64,000 bases of DNA. It comes from CAYLLD01 sp964425135. GTDB lineage: Bacteria; Pseudomonadota; Alphaproteobacteria; Rhodobacterales; Rhodobacteraceae. The notes under the pieces were generated by a model, which saw nothing but the letters and a program-made list of their open reading frames with translations, was not told the origin of the DNA and searched no databases. Positions 28,316 through 36,770 of this stretch are shown here, piece after piece. The DNA lies in the NCBI GenBank assembly GCA_964425135.1, contig CAYRKW010000010.1:3671-67670 (forward strand). The letters run 5' to 3'. The translations under genes were made by a program, and so were the position numbers. The first letter of the stretch is position 1, and each line of letters opens with the position of its first letter.

Positions 28316-29036
28316 CGGTGTGTTCAACCGCCTTTGCGCGCTTTTTGCGGCGGATCAACCACGACACGCCCATCAGGTCAACAATGCCGACCAGCCCGCG
28401 CTGCCAGTTGGTGTAATTTGATGTGCCAGCGCCACGGGGGGCGTGGGCGACATCGACATGCCCCACCTCCCATCCAGCGGCCTTGAAAAGCGCAGGCAAG
28501 TAGCGGTGCATGTGGTTGAAAAAAGGTAGGTCCAAAAACGCCTTGCGTCGAAAGGCCTTGAGCCCGCAGCCCGTGTCGCGCGTATCGTCTTTTAAGATAA
28601 ACTGTCTGATATTATTGGCAAATTTAGAGGCTGCTTTCTTCGACCACGTATCCTGACGCTTGACCCTTTGCCCTGCAATCAGCGCGAGGTTTTTGGGCGC
28701 ATTTGGATCGAGAAGCGGCGCAACCAATTTGGGCAATTCAGACGGCGGGTTCTGCCCGTCGCCATCAAGCGTTGCGACGATCTCGCCCCTCGCATGGGTG
28801 ACACCATTATGCACCGATGCACTTTGCCCAGCGTTTTGCAGGTTGTTCAACAGCCGTAAATGCGCAAGGCGCGGCATAAGCGCCTCGATCTCAGCTTGCG
28901 TGCCATCGGTCGAGCCATCGTTCACGATAATGATCTCAAAAGGCACGCCGCCCGCAAGAGCCGTGTCGATGCCTTCGATCAATGTGCCGATATTGCCAGC
29001 CTCATTTAGGGCCGGAACGACGATGGAAAGTTTCAC
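28308..29036 (-). CDS. Polyprenyl-phosphate glycosyltransferase, GT2 (DPM1-like)
   Basis: This is a GT-A fold transferase of 242 residues: KLSIVVPALNEAGNIG, IIIVNDGSTDGT, ATLDGDGQNPP (the DxD-like site) and DTGCGLKAFRRKAFLDLPFF. It resembles dolichol/undecaprenyl-phosphate mannosyl- or aminoarabinosyl-type transferases. The first in-frame start is a GTG at 29045; I prefer the GTG at 29036, which has AGAGAGG at better spacing and gives the usual MKLSIVVP. It leads the three-gene envelope cluster. Confidence 0.87.
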   Translation of the reverse strand: MKLSIVVPALNEAGNIGTLIEGIDTALAGGVPFEIIIVNDGSTDGTQAEIEALMPRLAHLRLLNNLQNAGQSASVHNGVTHARGEIVATLDGDGQNPPSELPKLVAPLLDPNAPKNLALIAGQRVKRQDTWSKKAASKFANNIRQFILKDDTRDTGCGLKAFRRKAFLDLPFFNHMHRYLPALFKAAGWEVGHVDVAHAPRGAGTSNYTNWQRGLVGIVDLMGVSWLIRRKKRAKAVEHTDG

Positions 29037-29156
29037 TGCCCGCACCTCTCTTATGGCGGTGTTTTAGCGCTGATTGCGGTGACGGTCGATAGTCAAAGCG
29101 TCAGATGGCGCGGATCAGGACTGGGCCGTGCTGTTCCTTGCGACCGAGCGCGCGCG

Positions 29157-29339
29157 TCAATGGATCGTTAAGTCATGATCACCTGCAATCGCGACCGTCT
29201 CATACGGCGCAGAGGGTGTCGCGACATGGTGGCCGGAGGTTTTGCGACATTTGCGGCAATGGCATGCGATCACTGGGCGCATCGGCCCTGTCACGTCATA
29301 AGTGATGGCACCGCACAAACACCCGCCTGCATGCCTCAT
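29157..29339 (-). pseudogene. Truncated GFA (glutathione-dependent formaldehyde-activating-like) gene
   Basis: Sixty codons encode the N-terminal half of a GFA/CENP-V family protein: CLCGAITYDV, then ACHCRKCRKTSGH. GFA proteins are normally about 130 residues and need a third cysteine pair (CxxCG), which is missing because a TGA follows LTIH. No continuation was found in the other minus-strand frames over the next 110 bp. The ATG overlaps the aroA stop (ATGA), so the fragment would still be translated by coupling. It is most likely a decayed gene; a functional short form cannot be excluded. Confidence 0.75.
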
Positions 29340-30685
29340 CGGTTGTCACTCGTGAACATGGCCCCAAGCTCTTTCATCAGCGGCATGAAGTTTGGAAAGG
29401 ACGTGGAGACAGGACCGGCATCATCAATCGACATCGGTTTTTGGCTCGCAAAGCCAAGGCAAAGAAAAGACATCGAAATGCGGTGATCGAGATGTGTCTC
29501 GGCGCGCGCGCCGCCAATCACGCCATCCGCGCCGCGCCCGTGGATCGTCAAGCTATCCTCGGTTTCGTCGGTCTCGACACCCGCCGCATTCAACCCGCGC
29601 GCCATCGCATCGATCCGGTCGCTTTCCTTGACGCGAAGCTCTTTGACCCCTGTCATCGTCGTCGTGCCCTCTGCGAAAGAGGCAACGACCGATAGGATCG
29701 GATATTCGTCAATCATGGAAGCTGCGCGCTCCGGCGGAACGTCGATACCTTTTAAGGCGCTATGACGCACGCGCAGGTCGGCCGTCGGCTCCCCACCTTC
29801 CTGGCGCTCATTCTCATATGTAATGTCAGCGCCCATTTCGATCAGCGTCTGATAGAGCCCAGCGCGGGTCGGGTTCAGTCCGATATTGGGAACCAAAATC
29901 TCTGATCCGGGCGTGATCAGCGCCGCGCAGACCGGGAAAGCGGCCGACGATGGGTCACAGGGCACATGAATGGTTTGTGGACGCAACTCTGGTTGCCCTT
30001 GAAGCGTAATGACCCGTCCGTCCCGCGTGATTTCCGTCTCAACCTGAGCGCCAAAGCCGCGCAGCATCCGCTCCGAATGATCGCGGGTTGCTTCCTGTTC
30101 AACCAACACCGTCTCACCGACCGCGTTCAAGCCGGCAAGAAGCACTGCCGATTTCACCTGCGCCGAAGGGACAGGGCTTTCATACCGCGCCCCCGGCGTA
30201 TCATGCGCGCCGATGATCGTCAGCGGCAACCGCCCACCGGAGCGGCCATAGGATTGCGCGCCAAAAAGCGCCAGCGGGTCGGTAATCCGCGACATTGGCC
30301 GCGAGCGCAAAGACGCATCGCCCGTGAATGTAACCGTGATCGGCGATGTCGCCATCGCCCCCATAATAAGACGCACGCCAGTTCCAGCATTGCCGCAATC
30401 GATTACGTCCTCAGGCTCATGAAACCCGCCAACGCCAAGCCCGTGCACCGACCAATTGCCATCGCCATGATTAACCACATCCGCACCAAATGCCGCCATT
30501 GCGCGACCAGTGTCGAGCACATCTTGTCCTTCCAGCAGACCGGAAATTTTGGTCTCCCCAATCGTGAGCGCCCCTAAGATTAGCGAGCGATGAGAGATTG
30601 ATTTATCGCCCGGAATAGGCGCCGTTCCCTTCAGCGGTCCCGAACGTCGCGAGGTCATGGGTTGGGCGGGGCCGTGGCTGGACAT
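29336..30685 (-). CDS. aroA: 3-phosphoshikimate 1-carboxyvinyltransferase (EPSP synthase, class II-like)
   Basis: This enzyme makes EPSP from shikimate-3-phosphate and PEP in the chorismate pathway. The 449-residue protein has PGDKSISHRSLILG, GNAGTGVRL, PVPSAQVKSAVLLAGLN, SMIDEYPILSV and ELRVKESDR. The overall sequence follows the CP4-like class II form. At the position where CP4 enzyme has Ala in NAATG, this one has Gly (NAGTG), the residue found in glyphosate-sensitive enzymes. The family is known for that correlation; sensitivity here is inferred. The GFA fragment overlaps its stop. Confidence 0.95.
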   Translation of the reverse strand: MSSHGPAQPMTSRRSGPLKGTAPIPGDKSISHRSLILGALTIGETKISGLLEGQDVLDTGRAMAAFGADVVNHGDGNWSVHGLGVGGFHEPEDVIDCGNAGTGVRLIMGAMATSPITVTFTGDASLRSRPMSRITDPLALFGAQSYGRSGGRLPLTIIGAHDTPGARYESPVPSAQVKSAVLLAGLNAVGETVLVEQEATRDHSERMLRGFGAQVETEITRDGRVITLQGQPELRPQTIHVPCDPSSAAFPVCAALITPGSEILVPNIGLNPTRAGLYQTLIEMGADITYENERQEGGEPTADLRVRHSALKGIDVPPERAASMIDEYPILSVVASFAEGTTTMTGVKELRVKESDRIDAMARGLNAAGVETDETEDSLTIHGRGADGVIGGARAETHLDHRISMSFLCLGFASQKPMSIDDAGPVSTSFPNFMPLMKELGAMFTSDNR

Positions 30686-30762
30686 GGGTGTGATTTCTCT
30701 GGTTTGACGCGTTTAATCTGCCCATATCGAATGCTGCGCAAAGGGTCCAGCGCGAGTGCATC

Positions 30763-31602
30763 TTAGGTGATGTGATAGAATTCTCGCGCGGTTTCGCCAA
30801 ATATGCGATCACGGTCGCTTTGGGATAAATGCGCGCATAAGTCATGGGCAGCAGCGAGCCAAACGTCATACTCACACCGCAATCTGGCAACCGGCCAATC
30901 TGATCCCCACATCACGCGTTTAGGCCCAAAAGCTTCGATGATGTGCAGTGCTGCGGGCTTGAGGTCTTCCATCGTCCACTGCTCTTGCGCTTCGGTCACA
31001 AGTCCAGAGAGTTTCACATAAGCACGTGTTTCAGCAGCGATTTTGGACAAACCGGTTTTCCAATTCAAAAACCCACCACCGGCATATTGCGCTGCAAGAT
31101 GCGGTTTCATCCCGTGGTCAATAACGGCGCGCATATCTGGATACCGTTTGAAGAGGGTCAGGAAGTTGTCGAGGTGGCGCGGATAGCCCAACCCATCAAA
31201 CGTCAGATCATGCGCTGCGATTGCGTCGAATGCCCAAGCCAGATCTTCGCGCAGCATCCAATCAGGATCGTCGATATCCTGTATCATCGGACGGACGCCC
31301 TTGAACTTCGGATGTGCTGCAAAACGTTTGAGATGAGCAGTGTGGCCCGGCGTCTCAAAATCGATCCAACCGACAACGGCTTTCACAAAGTCAGTCGCAT
31401 CCGCGATGCCCAAGAGAAATTCGGTTTCCTCAATCGAAGGTGCAGCCTGCACCAAGACAGTGCCGTCAATGTGTTGGGCTTTGAGCAACGGCGCAAGATC
31501 GGCTGGAGTATAAGCGCGATTGAGGATTTTGTTGTCCTTTGGCATCCAGCCATAGTCCCCGCGCGCCGGGTTCCAGAAATGCTGATGCGCATCTATCCGC
31601 AT
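30763..31602 (-). CDS. Amidohydrolase-family sugar lactonase (L-fuconolactonase-like)
   Basis: The 279-residue protein starts MRIDAHQHFWNP at 31602, the start of amidohydrolase-2 family lactonases. The HxH metal site (DAHQHFW), GVRPMIQDIDDPDWM, DHGMKP and the late MWGSDWP are all conserved. It overlaps the aldose dehydrogenase stop by one base (TGATG). L-fuconolactonase and L-rhamnonolactonase belong here, and the dehydrogenase partner favours the former. The product should be the sugar acid, which then needs a dehydratase not present in the window. Confidence 0.86.
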   Translation of the reverse strand: MRIDAHQHFWNPARGDYGWMPKDNKILNRAYTPADLAPLLKAQHIDGTVLVQAAPSIEETEFLLGIADATDFVKAVVGWIDFETPGHTAHLKRFAAHPKFKGVRPMIQDIDDPDWMLREDLAWAFDAIAAHDLTFDGLGYPRHLDNFLTLFKRYPDMRAVIDHGMKPHLAAQYAGGGFLNWKTGLSKIAAETRAYVKLSGLVTEAQEQWTMEDLKPAALHIIEAFGPKRVMWGSDWPVARLRCEYDVWLAAAHDLCAHLSQSDRDRIFGETAREFYHIT

Positions 31603-32630
31603 CACGTGGGCGCATCTTCGCGCAACAATCCCTTTGCTTTCAGGTCGTCCCAAAGTTCTGAAGAGATGGTGGTGTTTGCCGCTTGCACATTACGCGCCAT
31701 CTCCGAAATACTTTTTCCGCCTGGGATAACCGACAGATGCGTTGGATGCAGAAGCGGAAATTGAAATGCTGCATCAATGAGCGCAACGCTATGGTCTTTG
31801 CAAACCGCTTCGATCTGGCGGACCTTCTTCAGAATATCGGGCGGCGCAGGGTCATAGTTATAGAACGCACCCTCAACCGGACCGGTGGCAAGGATACCCG
31901 AATTGTAAGCGCCGCCGGAGATAATCCCGATCCCGCGCGTCTCGCAAAGCGGCAGCAACGTATCGAGCGCTTGTTGCTCCAGCAGCGTGTAGCGGCCAGC
32001 AAGCAAAAACAGATCAAAATCCCCACGCTCCGCAAGTGTCTGACACACCTCCCATTCGTTTGTGCCGCTGCCGATCGCTTTCACAACGCCTTGCTCGCGC
32101 AGTGAGAGCATCGCGTCATAGCCCTTTTGGTCGAAGAACTCGGCTATGCGGGCGTCTGAGGCAGCGCGCGAGCCATGGGTGAAACCGCATAGGTCGTGGA
32201 CATAAAGAATGTCGATACGGGCGACGCCTAAACGCTCGAAAGAACATTCGAATGAGCGCATTACGCCGTCATAACTGTAGTCGAATACCTCGCGCCGCGA
32301 CGGGACATCGAACCATTTGCCAATCCCCGAGCGGTCTTTGGGCGGGCATACTTCCATGAGTCGTCCAACTTTTGTGGAGAGAACAAAGGCGTTGCGCGGT
32401 TTGGTTTTGAGAAACGGGTTCAGGCGGGTTTCCGATTGTCCCAGACCATAAAGCGGGGCGGTGTCGTAGTACCTGACACCCGCGTCCCAAGCCGCCTCCA
32501 TCGTCGCCCATGCTGCAGCATCCGAGATTGCCTGATAGAGGTTGCCAAGTGGGGCGGTGCCCAAACCCAATTCAGTAAACGTCAGCCCACCATTGCCATG
32601 CCGATCCCAATGCCGCGTTTTAAGGCTCAT
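31602..32630 (-). CDS. Aldo/keto reductase, probable L-fucose / D-threo-aldose 1-dehydrogenase
   Basis: This is a 342-residue aldo/keto reductase: YYDTAPLYGLGQSE carries the catalytic Asp-Tyr, LSTKVGR the Lys and ILYVHD the His. Long internal stretches (GKWFDVPSRREVFDYSYDG and SFERLGVARIDILYVHD) match the D-threo-aldose 1-dehydrogenase subgroup. That subgroup oxidises L-fucose or D-arabinose to the 1,5-lactone. The following lactonase gene supports an oxidative L-fucose pathway. The specific substrate is inferred. Confidence 0.85.
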   Translation of the reverse strand: MSLKTRHWDRHGNGGLTFTELGLGTAPLGNLYQAISDAAAWATMEAAWDAGVRYYDTAPLYGLGQSETRLNPFLKTKPRNAFVLSTKVGRLMEVCPPKDRSGIGKWFDVPSRREVFDYSYDGVMRSFECSFERLGVARIDILYVHDLCGFTHGSRAASDARIAEFFDQKGYDAMLSLREQGVVKAIGSGTNEWEVCQTLAERGDFDLFLLAGRYTLLEQQALDTLLPLCETRGIGIISGGAYNSGILATGPVEGAFYNYDPAPPDILKKVRQIEAVCKDHSVALIDAAFQFPLLHPTHLSVIPGGKSISEMARNVQAANTTISSELWDDLKAKGLLREDAPT

Positions 32631-32631
32631 A

Positions 32632-33021
32632 TCACGAAGTTTCGACCGGTCCGCCCGCCTCTTTCCAGCCTTTATATCCGCTGTCTATATGCGCTGCTTT
32701 GTCAAATCCCATCTTGCCCAGTGTCTCCACCGTCAAGGCCGAGCGCCAGCCAGACGCGCAATGGAAGACGAACGTTTTTTCTTCGGCAAATATCTCTTTG
32801 AAATAGGGGCTTTGGGGGTCGACCCAAAACTCTGCCATGCCGCGCGGGCAGTGAAATGCACCCGCGATCTTGCCTTCGCGCTCGCGTTCGCGCGGGTCAC
32901 GCAGATCGACGATGACAACATCATCGCGCTGCGCCATCTCAATCGCGTCTTGCGCGCTCACTTCACGGATATTCTTGCGGGCATTGGCGACCATATCGGC
33001 GGCGCTGGTCTTGAGTTCCAT
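32632..33021 (-). CDS. Rhodanese-domain protein
   Basis: The single rhodanese domain of 129 residues carries the active-site loop HCASGWRS (Cys88), DLRDPRERE and a C-terminal IDSGYKGWKEAGGP. Small rhodaneses act as sulfur carriers or thiosulfate sulfurtransferases. The gene lies directly before the aldose dehydrogenase gene with almost no gap, so it is co-transcribed with the sugar genes, although no sulfur chemistry is expected there. Confidence 0.9.
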   Translation of the reverse strand: MELKTSAADMVANARKNIREVSAQDAIEMAQRDDVVIVDLRDPREREREGKIAGAFHCPRGMAEFWVDPQSPYFKEIFAEEKTFVFHCASGWRSALTVETLGKMGFDKAAHIDSGYKGWKEAGGPVETS

Positions 33022-33212
33022 GCTAAGTCTCGTTTTTGCTGATGCTCAGCCGAGGTTAGCGTCAATTTGGGGCAGGGGCAAAGCAACAACGCTTGCAAAA
33101 CGTGAAAAACCGCTGGCGCACAGGGGTGGCTTGGCCCATTTGCTCAGCGGTTTTTGGCAATCAGCTTGCCCGCAACGACTTTCGCGCCACCAAGCGCGCA
33201 TTGCGTTTCAAT

Positions 33213-33455
33213 CTATCGGGTACAGCTATCCGAGCTATCGGTCATCTGTAGCGTGATCGGTCCGACGACGCTGACACGGCGACCACATTTTCGCACAAAG
33301 ACTTCCTCTTGTACGGTTGTTCCTTGGTCGGAGACAACAACTGGTCTGGTTTCAAGGACGGTTGCGCCGAACAGGATCAGCGATCCGGTTACAGCCCACA
33401 CTTCCATCGGCACTGCGCCGGATTCATCTTTGGCGAAACGGCCAACACATTTCAT
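33213..33455 (-). CDS. Small Flp-pilin-like membrane protein
   Basis: I place the start at the ATG at 33455 (80 residues); the frame is open to 33506. The N-terminus FAKDESGAVPMEVWAVTGS followed by a hydrophobic LILFGATVLE resembles the Flp pilin/TadE cleavage region (G-A-x-x-x-E). After it comes a short periplasmic-type tail with two cysteines (RKCGRR and DSSDSC). It is an isolated small gene; pilus function is a guess from that motif. Confidence 0.55.
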   Translation of the reverse strand: MKCVGRFAKDESGAVPMEVWAVTGSLILFGATVLETRPVVVSDQGTTVQEEVFVRKCGRRVSVVGPITLQMTDSSDSCTR

Positions 33456-33936
33456 TACAGTTTTAAAAGCCACAATCTTGATCCACTCAAGTACTAGGTT
33501 ACACACACTTTACTCACTCACACATCACAAGAAGAAACCCTCCTGCGACATGAACAGTTCTGACCGTGTATCATGGCAAGCGAAAGGCGTGTGTGTGTCT
33601 AAATCCAGCATTTCTGCATTTTAGTGCAGCGTGTCGATCCCGCCACAGTTTCAGATACAACACCCAAGATTGGGTAATTTCGTTATTCGGTTCTCAAATC
33701 GCTTAGTGCTTTGAAATTACGTGATTTTTGATGATCGTCTCGCCCGACAGATCGCAAGTTTTTGTCCTGCATTTGGGTCGTATTTTAGAGAAATAACAGA
33801 ATTTAAACGGATGATTAACCACACAAAAACAAGGGTTTAACAACATAATTCGCAGCGTTTTGGCGCGATCTGTTTCAGTTTAGATCAAATTGTCCAAAAA
33901 GTGATTCTTCTAAATCGTGTGCAATCACATGGTTGA
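33456..33936. other. AT-rich spacer, no gene
   Basis: This stretch of 481 bp is visibly richer in A and T than its surroundings. It has an inverted repeat ACCCAA-GA-TTGGGT (33662-33675), a TTAA-N8-TTAA pair near 33800-33820 that misses the CtrA spacing by one, and a TTGATCAA palindrome near 33933. No coding frame or recognised RNA was seen. It may carry promoters for the small gene on its left. Confidence 0.5.
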
Positions 33937-34713
33937 TCAATGTCCACGGATCAATGCCTCCACGTCTTGTTTGCTGGGCATTGAAGCGGCAGCGCCGGCG
34001 CGGGTGACGGATATGCCTGCGGTGGCACAGCCAAATTTAACGGCCTCAACCGGATCAGCGCCGCGCGACAGTGCAGCAGCAAAGCCGCCGTTGAAGGCGT
34101 CGCCTGCACCTGTCGTCTCAACAACCGGTCCTGCGCTCACCGCAGGAATGAGCCCGTGCCCATCAAGATAAGCCCCGCGCGCGCCAAGCGTGATGATCGG
34201 GGTTCCGACGCCTTTATCGCGCAACGCGGCTGCGGCGATTTTCGCTTCGTCCAGAGTTTCAACCGGTAGCCCTGTCAGTTCGGTTGTTTCTGTCTCATTT
34301 GGCGTGATGTAGTCACACAGTGTCAGCACATCATCGGTCAACGGCGCTGCCGGGGCGGGGTTCAGGATGGTCGTTGTTTTTGCGGCCCGCGCAATTTCCA
34401 GACCGCGCCTTGCGGCCTCCAAAGGTTGTTCAAGCTGGGTGATGAATACATCCGCNNNNNNNNNNNNNNNNNNNNNNNNNNNNNNNNNNNNNNNNNNNNN
34501 NNNNNNNNNNNNNNNNNNNNNNNNNNNNNNNNNNNNNNNNNNNNNNNNNNNNNNNGCGCCAAGACGTGCGCAAGCGACTGCCTGATTGGATCCTTTGCCT
34601 CCTGGTCCCAAAGCGAATGATTTTCCCAGAACCGTTTCCCCCATGCGCGGCGCGCGGTCGGCGCGGAAGGAGGTGTCTGCGACGAATACGCCTAGGATGA
34701 CGACTGAACCCAT
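33937..34713 (-). CDS. rbsK: Ribokinase-type sugar kinase, interrupted by an assembly gap
   Basis: The visible N-terminus (VVILGVFVADTSFRADRAPR, GPGGKGSNQAVACARLG) and the C-terminus (LNPAPAAPL, NETETTELTG, TTGAGDAFNGGFAAAL) are PfkB-family ribokinase. The anion-hole GAGD and catalytic Asp are present. The gap of 100 Ns (34456-34555) falls in the middle. A ribokinase has about 80 residues between ARLG and the region after the gap, whereas the Ns stand for only about 33, so the gap length is not the true missing length. The real gene is probably about 300 residues. Confidence 0.88.
   Translation of the reverse strand: MGSVVILGVFVADTSFRADRAPRMGETVLGKSFALGPGGKGSNQAVACARLGXXXXXXXXXXXXXXXXXXXXXXXXXXXXXXXXXXADVFITQLEQPLEAARRGLEIARAAKTTTILNPAPAAPLTDDVLTLCDYITPNETETTELTGLPVETLDEAKIAAAALRDKGVGTPIITLGARGAYLDGHGLIPAVSAGPVVETTGAGDAFNGGFAAALSRGADPVEAVKFGCATAGISVTRAGAAASMPSKQDVEALIRGH
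34456..34555. other. 100-N assembly gap
   Basis: Exactly 100 ambiguous bases interrupt the ribokinase gene. A round length of 100 is typical of a scaffold placeholder, so any coordinate downstream may shift relative to the real genome. Confidence 0.98.
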
Positions 34714-34781
34714 GTTCCCTGACCCTGCTTTGATACGCTTGAGCGGATGCTAGACAACAGTGCTGCGGCTGTCCACGGGTC

Positions 34782-35204
34782 TCAGGCGGCGGGATATCTT
34801 TCATTCATAATGTCATAGCCGCGCTTGATAATCGTATCGAGCACGTCCTTATCCACCTTTTCCAGATCGGTGAGGTAAAGACAGCTTTTGCTCGATTTGT
34901 GCTGTCCCAGTTTTGACAAATCGTCTTGCATGTCTGCAAAGCCCGGCATGATGTAAACGACCAGATTGGCCTTGCGCGGCGAAAAGCCCGCCTTCATAGA
35001 TTGCTGCGGCTTCCCATTCGCGTGTTTGTAGTGATAGGTATCAAAGCCGATGATCGACGTGCCCCACATGCGGGGTTCGTGGCCTGTAATCTCCGTCATC
35101 CGCCCCAGTATATAGCGCGCTTGATCTTGCCTTTTGGGATTGTCGAGCGCGCTTAGGAACACTTCGACGTCATCGCCAGTTGGGACGGTTTTGTTTTGCG
35201 CCAT
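34782..35204 (-). CDS. DUF1801 family protein
   Basis: The 140-residue protein has DDVEVFLSALDNPKRQ, MWGTSIIGFDTYHYK and KSSKSCLYLTDLEKVD, which place it in the DUF1801 (YdhG-like) family. No reaction is known for this family. It has an ATG start at 35204 and stands 16 bp from the FkbM gene that precedes it. Confidence 0.85.
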   Translation of the reverse strand: MAQNKTVPTGDDVEVFLSALDNPKRQDQARYILGRMTEITGHEPRMWGTSIIGFDTYHYKHANGKPQQSMKAGFSPRKANLVVYIMPGFADMQDDLSKLGQHKSSKSCLYLTDLEKVDKDVLDTIIKRGYDIMNERYPAA

Positions 35205-35219
35205 CCTTCGCCTCCATGA

Positions 35220-35918
35220 TTATCCATCATAGGGCCGAAGCACCTCGTTCTCCTCAACCCTGCGAAAAAGTACCACAGATTTCTTTGAATGTCGGGGATC
35301 ATAGGCGAACCCGAGTCCGGCCAGTGCGCCGAAGACGTTTTGAACGCCCTTAAGGCCAGTAATGTGATCGTGCAGTTCGAGATAAACCCGATCAACCCCC
35401 GTCAGATCCGCATCGTCGAAAATAAAACTTTCTGCGCCTTCGACATCGCACACAATAATCGAGATTCTTTCATCGCTGATCAGCGCATTGAAATTTGCTG
35501 TTGGGACTTCGACCGTGCTGACATACGGATTGGGACCGGAGGCGAGACTGCCCATCCAGAAATCTTCGCGAAGATAAAAAGTTTTTGCAGCACAGGTTTC
35601 ATTGGTAAGTACGACGTTCTTGCGTGTCACCTTTGTGACACCGTTTGCTTGGTGCAGAGTCTCCATATACGGCAAAAGCGCCGGATTGGCTTCCACCGCA
35701 ATGATGCGCTCGACGTTTTGTTCGCGGTCGAGCAGCGTTGAAATAAATCCAATACCAGCGCCAATTTCCAGAACCCGATCTCCGGTTTTGACAATGGTTG
35801 GAATTTCCGCCGCTTCTTCCGCTTCGAATCGCCCGGTTTCGATAGCTTGTGCGATATTTGGTGTGATGACGCTCGGTTCAAAAGGAACGGAGACCCCCGA
35901 TATACTTAAAGATTGCAT
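35220..35918 (-). CDS. FkbM-type SAM-dependent methyltransferase
   Basis: The 232-residue protein has the FkbM-like SAM pocket VLEIGAGIGFISTLLDR, AVEANPALLPYM and VCDVEGAESFIF. The start ATG at 35918 follows AGGAGATT. FkbM-family enzymes methylate hydroxyls of sugars or other small molecules; the target is unknown. It is followed at short distance by DUF1801. Confidence 0.86.
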   Translation of the reverse strand: MQSLSISGVSVPFEPSVITPNIAQAIETGRFEAEEAAEIPTIVKTGDRVLEIGAGIGFISTLLDREQNVERIIAVEANPALLPYMETLHQANGVTKVTRKNVVLTNETCAAKTFYLREDFWMGSLASGPNPYVSTVEVPTANFNALISDERISIIVCDVEGAESFIFDDADLTGVDRVYLELHDHITGLKGVQNVFGALAGLGFAYDPRHSKKSVVLFRRVEENEVLRPYDG

Positions 35919-36137
35919 TACTAATCTCCTCTACAACCTGAACGTGTATATCAGGGAAAAATGAAAAAAAGTCCACAAGAAAACACGCGTGGGTTGAAAA
36001 TTGGGCGTGTTAATGATGATTCCGTCGCGCGACCACCACAATTCGCGCTGCCAAATGACACCGTTTCGCGAATTGTTCTCCACATGTTCTTGCGATCGCA
36101 AAAGCGGGGATTCGATTTCTGATGTGGCTGCGTGTGA

Positions 36138-36692
36138 TTATCTGGGGCTTCTCTTGGCCAAAATACGTTGCAATGTGCGCCTGTGCATGTTCAGGCGTCG
36201 CGCTGTTTCTGATACGTTGCGGTCGCACAGCTCATAGACCCGCTGAATATGCTCCCAACGCACGCGATCTGCTGACATCGGGTTTTCAGGCGGCGGCGGG
36301 CGCTCTTCTTCACTGACCAAGAGCGCGTTGGTAATATCGTTCGCATCAGCGGGTTTTGCGAGATAATCCGTCGCGCCCATCTTCACAGCGGCCACCGCAG
36401 TTGCAATCGCGCCGTAACCTGTCAAAACAACAATCCGTGCCTCCGGCCGGCTCTCACGCAGTGCTTCGACGACATCAAGACCATTGCCATCTTCCAAACG
36501 CAGGTCGATCACCGCATAGGCAGGCGGGTGGGCGGCAACCACGCCTTTTCCCTGCGCGATGGATTCGGCGAGGATGGGCTCAAAGCCGCGCTTGGCCATT
36601 GCACGCTCCAGACGGCGTACAAATGCCTGGTCGTCGTCGAGCAACAACAGGCTTTTGTCTTCACCAATTCGTACCGCAATGTCAGACGACAT
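36138..36692 (-). CDS. regA: Redox response regulator RegA/ActR/PrrA
   Basis: The 184-residue regulator has the receiver acidic pocket LLDDD (18-21), phosphoacceptor Asp63 in VIDLRLEDGNG, a conserved LTGYGA and Lys in YLAKPADA. A proline linker (EERPPPPENP) follows, then a Fis-type DNA-binding helix-turn-helix ending RRLNMHRRTLQRILAKRSPR. That C-terminus is nearly invariant among RegA homologues. It controls photosynthesis, respiration, nitrogen and carbon fixation genes in relatives. It lies downstream of senC; regB is divergent from both. Confidence 0.97.
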   Translation of the reverse strand: MSSDIAVRIGEDKSLLLLDDDQAFVRRLERAMAKRGFEPILAESIAQGKGVVAAHPPAYAVIDLRLEDGNGLDVVEALRESRPEARIVVLTGYGAIATAVAAVKMGATDYLAKPADANDITNALLVSEEERPPPPENPMSADRVRWEHIQRVYELCDRNVSETARRLNMHRRTLQRILAKRSPR

Positions 36693-36770
36693 AGCTTTAC
36701 CCTCGCGTTATCTTACTCGTTCCTGTTCTTAGGTAGGATGGTTGGGGTGCAGGGTCAAATGACCAGAGTG

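Noticed and set aside
29046..29156. Frameshifted C-terminal half of the GFA gene
   Set aside because: I translated the three minus-strand frames across this spacer and found no CxxCG or other GFA sequence.
33800..33820. CtrA box in the AT-rich spacer
   Set aside because: The two TTAA elements are separated by 8 bp.
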